From Acidobacteriota bacterium (GTDB lineage Bacteria > Acidobacteriota > Vicinamibacteria > Vicinamibacterales > UBA2999): 17,097 nt of DNA. Positions 7,191 through 13,249 of the stretch are shown here, one piece after another; position 1 is the first letter of the stretch, and every line of letters begins with the position of its first letter. The notes beneath the pieces are model-generated. The model was not told the DNA's origin. It ran no database searches and was given only the letters and a program-made list of their open reading frames with translations. The stretch spans positions 1-17,097 of the forward strand of contig CANIBQ010000102.1 of assembly GCA_947465645.1 (NCBI GenBank), written 5' to 3'. The translations under genes were made by a program, and so were the position numbers.

Positions 7191-8363
7191 ATGACGTTCG
7201 GATCCAGGCGAATAGCGTGTGGCGCCGTCGGCACGACCGCGGTGTGGCTCCTCAGCGTCGCGCTCGTAGGGGGGCAGGCTGCACCCGCGCAGACTGCAGG
7301 CGCGCCATCTGCGGCGCAGAACCAGATGCTGGCCGAGAACGTGTTTCAGAACGTCAAGGTGCTCCGCGGTATTCCGGTCGACGAGTTCATGGGCACCATG
7401 GGGGTGTTTTCCGCCGCCCTCGGCATGTCGTGCGAGGACTGCCACACCGCGTCGTCCAATGACTGGTCGAACTACGCGAAGGACACGAGCCCGCGCAAGA
7501 ACATGGCGCGCCAGATGATCGTGATGATGCAGGGCATCAACAAGCAGTACTTCGGCGGCCGGCAGGTCGTCACTTGCTTTTCGTGCCACCGCGGAGGCGC
7601 CCGCCCGCGGGTGACACCGAGCCTGACGCTGCTCTACGGCACGCCGTCTCTCGACGAGCTCGACGTGCTCGTGCCGCCCGCCGGGCCGGGCGCTTCTACG
7701 CCGGTGCAGATCCTGGACAAGTACCTCGAGGCGATCGGCGGCGCGCAGCGGGCGGCCCAGCTCACGAGCTACGTCGCGAAGGGAACTTACTCCGGCTACG
7801 GTCCAGAGGGCTTCCCCCGCCCGGTCGAGATCTACGCCAAGGCACCGAACCAGAAGACGGTCGTCGTGCGCGACCCGGAAGCGGGCGACAACATCACCAC
7901 GTTCAACGGCACGGCGGGCTGGGTGTCGGCGCCGTTCAAGCCGGTGGGCGTCCTCGAGCTCCACGGCGCCGAGCTGGATTCCGCGCGGGTCGAAGCGGAG
8001 TTGACTTTCCCCGTCGCCGTCAAGACCGCGCTGACCAATATGCGGGCGAGCAACGACTTCATCGACGACCGCAGGGTGCTCTCCATCCAGGGCGTGGAGG
8101 GCGGCGCGATCGTGACGATGTACTTCGACGAGGAAACGGGGCTGCTGACGCGGCTGGTCCGCTCGACGCCCTCGCCGGTGGGCCGCCTCCCGGTCCAAAT
8201 CGACTACTCGGACTACCGCGACGTGAACGGGCTGAAGATGCCGTTCAAGTGGACGATGACGTGGCTCGATGGACGGTCCGTGTTCGAGATGAGCGAGATC
8301 CAGCCGAACGTTTCGATTGACGCGGCGCGGTTCGCGCGGCCGGCGCCCCCGAAGCCGTACTAG
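7191..8363 (+). CDS. Reaction-centre-type dihaem cytochrome c fused to a LolA-like domain
   Basis: A 390-residue protein with a Sec signal (about residues 1-30). Residues about 45-135 match the photosynthetic reaction-centre cytochrome subunit fold (CytoC_RC): helices rich in Met (DEFMGTMGVFSAALGMSCEDCH and MARQMIVMMQGINKQY...CFSCH), each followed by a CxxCH haem site (81-85 and 129-133), Met being the likely sixth ligand. The classic subunit has four haems; this has two. From about residue 165 a second beta-rich domain follows (VQILDKYLEAIGG ... IDYSDYRDVNGLKMPFKW), resembling the N-terminal domain of the MBL protein at 1742-3184. It is probably a periplasmic electron carrier or sensor. A GGAGG ribosome site lies four bases before the ATG. 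No reaction-centre genes are nearby. Confidence 0.88.
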   Translation: MTFGSRRIACGAVGTTAVWLLSVALVGGQAAPAQTAGAPSAAQNQMLAENVFQNVKVLRGIPVDEFMGTMGVFSAALGMSCEDCHTASSNDWSNYAKDTSPRKNMARQMIVMMQGINKQYFGGRQVVTCFSCHRGGARPRVTPSLTLLYGTPSLDELDVLVPPAGPGASTPVQILDKYLEAIGGAQRAAQLTSYVAKGTYSGYGPEGFPRPVEIYAKAPNQKTVVVRDPEAGDNITTFNGTAGWVSAPFKPVGVLELHGAELDSARVEAELTFPVAVKTALTNMRASNDFIDDRRVLSIQGVEGGAIVTMYFDEETGLLTRLVRSTPSPVGRLPVQIDYSDYRDVNGLKMPFKWTMTWLDGRSVFEMSEIQPNVSIDAARFARPAPPKPY

Positions 8364-8376
8364 GGGTGGATTAAGG

Positions 8377-8382
8377 TATAGT
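8377..8382 (+). promoter_or_regulatory. Possible -10 element before the second DUF6152 gene
   Basis: TATAGT lies in the 88-base gap between the cytochrome and DUF6152 genes. There is no convincing -35 element 17 bases upstream, so co-transcription with the cytochrome gene is equally possible. Confidence 0.28.
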
Positions 8383-8451
8383 CCCCGCATATTCCACGAA
8401 ATGCTGGCGGACACTCGTTTGGTGTCGTGGCCGCGGCAGGAGGGCCTTACA

Positions 8452-8919
8452 GTGAAAACGAGCTCATTTGTCGCCGGCTGCGTTGCCACGGCCTCTCTGG
8501 TCATCGCCGGGTCCGCGTGGGCGCATCACGGTGACGCCGGCCGCTATATCGAAGAGGTCGTCACCATCACCGGCGCGGTTGTCCAGACGCAGTTGATCAA
8601 TCCGCACGCGATTCTCGTCGTCGACGTCGCGGATACGACCGGCAAGACCGTCCGGTGGCAGGCCGAAATGACGGGCGCCCAAGCGCTGATTCGCAGCGGC
8701 TGGACCAACAACGTCAAGCCGGGCACGAAGGTGACGCTGACGGGCCGGCGCCTCAAGAGCGGCGCGCCCTACATGAACCTCACCGAGCGTGCGCGCGTGA
8801 TTCTGACCGAAAGCGGCAAGGAAGTGCTGCGCACTGAGAACTACGGCGAGCCGGCGCCAACGGGCGTGGGCGGGACCTCGAACGTAGGAAACGACGCGCC
8901 GGCCGCTCCGGCGCGGTAA
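8452..8919 (+). CDS. DUF6152 family secreted protein (second copy)
   Basis: A 155-residue protein starting at GTG 8452, which has an AGGAGG ribosome site eight bases upstream and opens a Sec signal (MKTSSFVAGCVATASLVIAGSAWA). The mature protein begins HHGDAGRYIEE and shows the DUF6152 blocks: VVTITGAVVQTQLINPHAILVVDVAD, VRWQAEM, LIRSGWTNNVKPGTKVTLTGRRLKSG. It is diverged from the copy at 4547-4945 but keeps the NPH and W-x-x-E landmarks. A tail (residues about 120-155) rich in Gly, Ala, Pro and Thr follows the core. It is downstream of the dihaem cytochrome and ends just before a strong terminator. Function unknown. Confidence 0.87.
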   Translation: MKTSSFVAGCVATASLVIAGSAWAHHGDAGRYIEEVVTITGAVVQTQLINPHAILVVDVADTTGKTVRWQAEMTGAQALIRSGWTNNVKPGTKVTLTGRRLKSGAPYMNLTERARVILTESGKEVLRTENYGEPAPTGVGGTSNVGNDAPAAPAR

Positions 8920-8951
8920 CACGGTTCAGATATTCGCTGACGATCAGCACG

Positions 8952-8983
8952 AAAAGGCCGGGGTCTGGCGATCCTGGCCTTTT
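8952..8983 (+). terminator. Rho-independent terminator after the DUF6152 gene
   Basis: AAAAGGCC (8952-8959) pairs with GGCCTTTT (8976-8983). G-C and G-U pairs can extend the stem inward (GGGG with TCCT), leaving a small loop. The A-run/T-run arms give the T-tract, so it may work in both directions. It ends the cytochrome-DUF6152 unit 32 bases after the stop codon. Confidence 0.8.
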
Positions 8984-9019
8984 ATTCATATCCTTCGCTC
9001 CGGTCTGGAGACCTCAAAT

Positions 9020-10633
9020 ATGAAACGTAGAGCGTCGGCGGCGGTGGCCGTCATGTGCATCGGTATCTCCGGGGCCGTCTCTATGACGGCGCAATCCGCT
9101 CAACCGGGCGCCCTGCGGCAGGTCGCGTTCGTGAAGGCGTCCAACCCCAACATGTTCGACCACTTCGGCGAGGGCGGGGCGCTGGACGGGCACATCGGGA
9201 ACAGCGTCGCCGTCAGCGGCGATGGCAACACCATCGCGATCGCGGCGCAGCACGAAGGAAGCAACGCAACCGGCATCAACGGCAACCAGAACGACGAGTC
9301 GACGTACAACGCCGGTGCGGTCTACGTCTTCGTCCGGAGCGGCGCGGGCTGGGCGCAGCAGGCCTACGTCAAGGCGTCGAACACGGGCTCTGGCGACCAG
9401 TTCGGCAACTACGTTGCCCTGAGCGCCGACGGCAACACCATGGCCGTGGCCGCCTACTGGGAGTCGAGCAGCGCCACCGGCATCAATGGCAACCAGGCCG
9501 ATGATTCCATTCCGCAGTCGGGCGCCGTGTACGTCTTCACGCGCACTGGCACGACCTGGTCGCAGCAGGCCTACATCAAGGCGTCGAACACGGGCACTGC
9601 CGGCGTGGGTGACGTGCCGGGCGAGGGCGACCAGTTTGGCTTCTCACTGGCAATAAGCGACGACGGCAACACGCTCGCCGTGGGCGCGCCCAGCGAAGAC
9701 AGCATCGCCGCGGGCGTCAACGGCGACCAGCGCGACGATTCGGCGAGCTCCGCCGGCGCCGTCTATGTCTACACGCGGACGGGCATCGCCTGGTCGCAAC
9801 AGGCGTACATCAAGTCCGACGCGCCGCCAAAGGCCACCGGCGGCGATCAGTTCGGCTTCTCCGTGGCGCTGAGCGCAAATGGCAGCACGCTTGCCGTGGG
9901 CGCCTACGACGAGGGCGGATCCGCGCGGGGCATCAACGGAACGATTGACATGATGCGGAACGGGTCGGGTGCGGGCTATGTCTTCACGCGCACCGGCACG
10001 ACCTGGGCCCGGCAGGCGTATCTCAAGGCCTGGAATTCCGAAGGCGGGGATTCGTGGGGCATTGCGGTGGCGCTCAGCGATGATGGCAACACGATGGTCC
10101 TGGGCTCGGCCGACGAAGACTGCCTCTGCCCCGGCGTCGTCCATGCGCCGTCGGCGGTTGGCGACGGCGACCGCCAAACGGACCGTTCCAGCGGCGCCGC
10201 CGCGGTCTTCACGCGCAACGGTACGACCTGGTCGCAGCAGGCGTTCATCAAGGCGTCGAACGCGTCGCCGAACGATTGGCTCGCCGCGCGGATGTCGCTG
10301 AGCGGCGACGGCAACACGCTGCTGCTCGGCGCGCAGAACGAAGACAGCGCCGCGCAGGGGATCAACGGCCGGCAGGACGACAACGCCGCCGATGACTCGG
10401 GCGCGGCCTACCTGTTCACGCGTTCGGGCAACACCTGGTCGCAGCAGGCCTACATCAAGGGATCGAACACGCAGCAGTTCGACGAGTTCGGCGGCGCCGT
10501 GGGGATCAGCACCGACGGCCGGACGCTGGTCATGGGCGCGCGCGGCGAGGACAGCAACGCGCGCGGCGTGAACGGCAACCAGCAGGACAATTCCGTGGAC
10601 GAAGCAGGCGCGGCCTACGTCTTCACACGGTGA
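9020..10633 (+). CDS. Secreted seven-repeat beta-propeller (FG-GAP / integrin-like)
   Basis: A 537-residue protein with a Sec signal (residues 1 to about 28), the rest being seven repeats of about 65-78 residues starting near 33, 112, 181, 259, 330, 405 and 474. The repeat consensus is QQAYIKASN, DQFG, VALS-DGNTLAVGA, ED-x-A-x-GINGNQ-DDS, GAVYVFTRTGTTW. Seven copies with the last ending at the YVFTR strand suggest a closed seven-bladed propeller. The GINGNQxDDS loops are Asp/Asn-rich and may bind calcium, as in integrin alpha propellers, though no exact DxDxDG is seen. Repeat 5 is irregular and has the only paired Cys (DCLCPG, 368 and 370). There is no anchor or catalytic motif; extracellular adhesion or protein binding is plausible. 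It has its own ribosome site (GGAG, ten bases upstream). Confidence 0.87.
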   Translation: MKRRASAAVAVMCIGISGAVSMTAQSAQPGALRQVAFVKASNPNMFDHFGEGGALDGHIGNSVAVSGDGNTIAIAAQHEGSNATGINGNQNDESTYNAGAVYVFVRSGAGWAQQAYVKASNTGSGDQFGNYVALSADGNTMAVAAYWESSSATGINGNQADDSIPQSGAVYVFTRTGTTWSQQAYIKASNTGTAGVGDVPGEGDQFGFSLAISDDGNTLAVGAPSEDSIAAGVNGDQRDDSASSAGAVYVYTRTGIAWSQQAYIKSDAPPKATGGDQFGFSVALSANGSTLAVGAYDEGGSARGINGTIDMMRNGSGAGYVFTRTGTTWARQAYLKAWNSEGGDSWGIAVALSDDGNTMVLGSADEDCLCPGVVHAPSAVGDGDRQTDRSSGAAAVFTRNGTTWSQQAFIKASNASPNDWLAARMSLSGDGNTLLLGAQNEDSAAQGINGRQDDNAADDSGAAYLFTRSGNTWSQQAYIKGSNTQQFDEFGGAVGISTDGRTLVMGARGEDSNARGVNGNQQDNSVDEAGAAYVFTR

Positions 10634-10637
10634 TATA

Positions 10638-10665
10638 AGCCGGTAGCTCCTCTGAGCTACCGGCT
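10638..10665. terminator. Perfect hairpin between convergent genes
   Basis: AGCCGGTAGCTC (10638-10649) and GAGCTACCGGCT (10654-10665) form a 12-base perfect stem with a four-base loop. It starts five bases after the propeller stop codon and overlaps the stop codon of the convergent gene at 10664. No T-tract follows on either strand, so it may act as a bidirectional barrier or 3'-end stabiliser rather than a classical terminator. Confidence 0.65.
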
Positions 10666-11605
10666 ACTTCGGTGCCGGGGGCTTCGGGTTTCCCAGGTGG
10701 GGACCGACCGGCGGAGGCACGTCCCCATACGTCTGCTGGTAGAGGTTCATGAGGTGCTTGAGGTCGACGTTCCCTTCGTGGCAGGTGTCCTCGTCGTCGT
10801 AGTCATAGACCACCTTCTGCCGCGTCATCGGGGCCGCTGAGGTCATCGTCCAGGGACGCGTAAACACGTTCGGGTCGGTGATCGTGAGCGTCCAATTGAT
10901 GGTGTTCGCATCGACCATCCTGAACCGCTCCAGAAGGTGCGCGTCGCGGCTGTAGAAGTCGCCGCCAAGCGCCAGCCGCGTCTTCCCGTTGAAATTCGTG
11001 GTGTCGATGACAAGCGTCTCGCCATCCCACCGTCCGATCGAGTCCCCGATCCACAGGCGAAGGCTCGACGGCAGATGCTCGCGCCGGCCCATGTAGATGG
11101 TGCGCATCATCTGCTGCTGGGCGTGGATCACGATGTTGTTCCCGACGTGCATGATCTCCATCGGGAAGCTGACGACGCGGCCGATGTCGTAGAACTCGCA
11201 GTGGCCGACCACGTCCTCGTAGCCGTTGGCATCCTCACGCCGGCGATCCCGCTCGGCCAGCGCCCACGGCTGGTAGGGAATCGTGCCGTTGGGCGGGTCG
11301 ATGATGAGGCTCTTGCCCGCGCGAATGCCGAAGCCGCCGGGGTGCTCCTCGAGAATGACGGTGTTGGTCAGCTCGCCGCCCGAGCCGTTCCAGCGCCCGG
11401 TCAGGTCCGGCTTGCCGTCGGACCGGCGTGGGATCGGGCCGGCCGGAGCCGCCGGGGCGCCTCCACGGCCACCCCGCCCGCCCTGCCCCTCCACCATCGC
11501 ACCGCTCCCGGCGGCCCGGCCCGCCTGTGCGGACGTGCGCACATCAGCGGCGACCAGAAGCAGACCTGCAGCAATAGCAAGAAGGACCCCGCGTCGTATG
11601 CTCAT
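10664..11605 (-). CDS. Secreted protein of unknown family (tandem member 3)
   Basis: A 313-residue protein with a Sec signal (MSIRRGVLLAIAAGLLLVAADVRTSAQ) and a Gly-rich linker (GQGGRGGRGG). The core carries every landmark of the window's unknown family: KPDLTGRWNG, GTIPYQPWALAER, HCEFYDIGR, TIYMGRREH, IGRWDGETLVIDTTNFNG, LLERFRMVD, ITDPNVFTRPWTM. A short tail with CHEGN and a Pro-rich end follows. The repeated Trp-Asp/Glu-Gly-x-x-LVI-D block followed by an ERF strand suggests an up-and-down beta-barrel, but no catalytic residues stand out. It is last in the minus-strand operon, 21 bases after the preceding gene, with a weak ribosome site, and ends inside the hairpin at 10638-10665. Confidence 0.84.
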   Translation of the reverse strand: MSIRRGVLLAIAAGLLLVAADVRTSAQAGRAAGSGAMVEGQGGRGGRGGAPAAPAGPIPRRSDGKPDLTGRWNGSGGELTNTVILEEHPGGFGIRAGKSLIIDPPNGTIPYQPWALAERDRRREDANGYEDVVGHCEFYDIGRVVSFPMEIMHVGNNIVIHAQQQMMRTIYMGRREHLPSSLRLWIGDSIGRWDGETLVIDTTNFNGKTRLALGGDFYSRDAHLLERFRMVDANTINWTLTITDPNVFTRPWTMTSAAPMTRQKVVYDYDDEDTCHEGNVDLKHLMNLYQQTYGDVPPPVGPHLGNPKPPAPK

Positions 11606-11626
11606 TCCCGTCCCTTAATCCGGCAA

Positions 11627-12457
11627 TCAGAAGACAACTTCGAAGTCTCGAGACCACGTATGGTGGATGCCCATCTCGTCGAGCATCGCCGTGCATTCGT
11701 AGTCGAGAATCCCGACATCCTTCTGCCGCTGGAGGAGCATCCGGATGGTCCACGGCCGCGTGAACACTTTCGGATCTTCCATGGTGGCTTCGTACTGGAT
11801 CGTATCCGGACCGGCCGGCGTGTACCGCTCGATCACCTTCAGCGCATTGCTGTGGAAGTTCCCCGCCTCGTCGAACCACGTATAACCGTTGAAGTTCGTC
11901 AGGTTGACGACGAGTGAGTTTCCTTCCCAGCGGCCGCGCGGGATCCCCATCCAGTTGGACAGATCGGTCGGATCGGGAGGCGGCGCGACCGGGATCACCG
12001 GCACGATGCGCTTCTTGTGGCTCCACTCGTAGTTGAACGTGACGTTGTCGCCGGTTTGAACGATCTGGAACGGGAAGCCGATGTATGTAATGCGTGGAAT
12101 CCCGGGCAGATAACACTTCACGAACGGGTCGGCGTTCTTCAAGGGATCCCGGTCCTTGGTGTTCGCCAGATTCTCCGCGCGCTTCTCGAGCGCCCAGGGC
12201 TGATACGGGATCTTGCCGTCCGCCGGATCGACGACGAAGCCGAGCCCCGCGGGCACGCCCGGCCTGGCGCCATGCGCCTCGAGGTCGTGTTTCGCCAGGT
12301 TCCAGACGCGCCAGACGCCCTGCAGGTCGGGATGGCCCGTTGCTGTCTTCGACGGCGTGTACGCCTGTCCCTGCGCCGCGGCGGGGAATATCGAGTACGC
12401 CGTCGCGGCAAGGGCCACGACGAGAGCGAAGACGGCCTTCGCGGTGCTGGACGTCAT
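11627..12457 (-). CDS. Secreted protein of unknown family (tandem member 2)
   Basis: A 276-residue protein with a Sec signal (MTSSTAKAVFALVVALAATAYSIFPAAAQG). Landmarks: HPDLQGVWRV, GKIPYQPWALEKR, VKCYLPGIPR, FPFQIVQTGDNVTFNYEW, GRWEGNSLVVNLTNFNG, KVIERYTPAG and MEDPKVFTRPWTI. IPYQPWAL and FTRPWT are shared exactly or nearly so with the 10664-11605 protein, making these two the closest pair. It lacks the IYMDGR motif, having KKRIVPVIPVAPPPDP there. Its ATG overlaps the TGA of the upstream gene (ATGA, 12454-12457), so the two are translationally coupled and probably made in similar amounts. No known domain. Confidence 0.84.
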   Translation of the reverse strand: MTSSTAKAVFALVVALAATAYSIFPAAAQGQAYTPSKTATGHPDLQGVWRVWNLAKHDLEAHGARPGVPAGLGFVVDPADGKIPYQPWALEKRAENLANTKDRDPLKNADPFVKCYLPGIPRITYIGFPFQIVQTGDNVTFNYEWSHKKRIVPVIPVAPPPDPTDLSNWMGIPRGRWEGNSLVVNLTNFNGYTWFDEAGNFHSNALKVIERYTPAGPDTIQYEATMEDPKVFTRPWTIRMLLQRQKDVGILDYECTAMLDEMGIHHTWSRDFEVVF

Positions 12458-13227
12458 CGGAAGCCGCCGGCCACCCCGTAGTCATTATTTTCGGAACAGA
12501 TGTATTCCATGATCTCATCGTCGGGCTGCAGTCGAGCCGTATATGTCGTCGTGAACGGCCGGGAATACGCTCCCGGATCGTCGATCGTCACCTGGTTCTC
12601 GAGAGTGCCGAAATTTTTGCGCGTCCAGCGCTCGATGATGTGGAGCTGCTCGGTGTGCGGATGGCCGCGGCGATCGAACCAGAACTTGTCGTTGAAGCCG
12701 ACGCTGTCGATCACGAGCGTCCCGCCCTCCCAGTGACCGATCGAGTGCCCGAACCATGTCGGATCCGGATCCTCGGGGTGCTTGCGGCCGTCCATGAAGA
12801 TCTGGCGGAAGCTGTGGATGTTGCCTTCCCAGAGCATGAAGATGTGCGTGGCCTGCTTGTGGGTCGGCCACTGCACGAAGCGCCACGGATAGCTCCCGGC
12901 CTGACGCGGCACGCCCATCGGCAGGCAGTAGGCGTGCGGGTCGTTCTCCGGTTTTCGCGATTCCATCAGCGTCTTGGCCCAGGGCAATAGAGGAATCTCG
13001 CCGGGCTTGAACTGCCCCTGCCGCTCCATGTCCTGCACCGGGCCGCCGCCGACCCATGCGCCGCCGAGGTCCACCGTTCCGTCCGGCAGCTTCGGCACCG
13101 GGGCGTCAAGGGAAAGCTGATTGGGACGACCGCCGCCCTGCTCCGCAGCCTGGGAGGCGGCGTACAGCGACACCGCCATTACTCCGGCCATCGACAGGGC
13201 AGCCGTCAGCAGCATCATTTTTCTCAC
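12454..13227 (-). CDS. Secreted protein of unknown family (tandem member 1)
   Basis: A 257-residue protein beginning at GTG 13227, chosen because AGGAGG lies five bases upstream; the Sec signal is MRKMMLLTAALSMAGVMAVSLYAASQA. Landmarks: VDLGGAWVGG, GEIPLLPWAKTLM, AYCLPMGVPR, RQIFMDGRKHP, GHSIGHWEGGTLVIDSVGFND, LHIIERWTRK, IDDPGAYSRPF. A late YICSENNDY motif (Cys and acidic residues) matches a CHEGN / YECTAM position in the two neighbours, so a C-terminal Cys is a family feature. It lies 22 bases downstream of the molybdenum hydroxylase gene and overlaps the next gene by four bases. This placement suggests a role tied to the hydroxylase. Confidence 0.84.
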   Translation of the reverse strand: MRKMMLLTAALSMAGVMAVSLYAASQAAEQGGGRPNQLSLDAPVPKLPDGTVDLGGAWVGGGPVQDMERQGQFKPGEIPLLPWAKTLMESRKPENDPHAYCLPMGVPRQAGSYPWRFVQWPTHKQATHIFMLWEGNIHSFRQIFMDGRKHPEDPDPTWFGHSIGHWEGGTLVIDSVGFNDKFWFDRRGHPHTEQLHIIERWTRKNFGTLENQVTIDDPGAYSRPFTTTYTARLQPDDEIMEYICSENNDYGVAGGFR

Positions 13228-13249
13228 GTCATCCTCCTGATATCGGCGA

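Noticed and set aside
4572..7194. Two overlapping 480-codon frames on the plus strand opposite the MBL and unknown secreted genes
   Set aside because: No signal, domain or ribosome site; low-complexity His/Arg/Val-rich translations typical of antisense shadows.
7191..8363. Evidence for phototrophy
   Set aside because: Only a two-haem version of the cytochrome domain is present, fused to another domain; no reaction-centre or pigment genes are seen.
7143..8504. A 453-codon minus-strand frame opposite the dihaem cytochrome
   Set aside because: The plus strand carries haem motifs and a good ribosome site; the antisense frame has no recognisable content.
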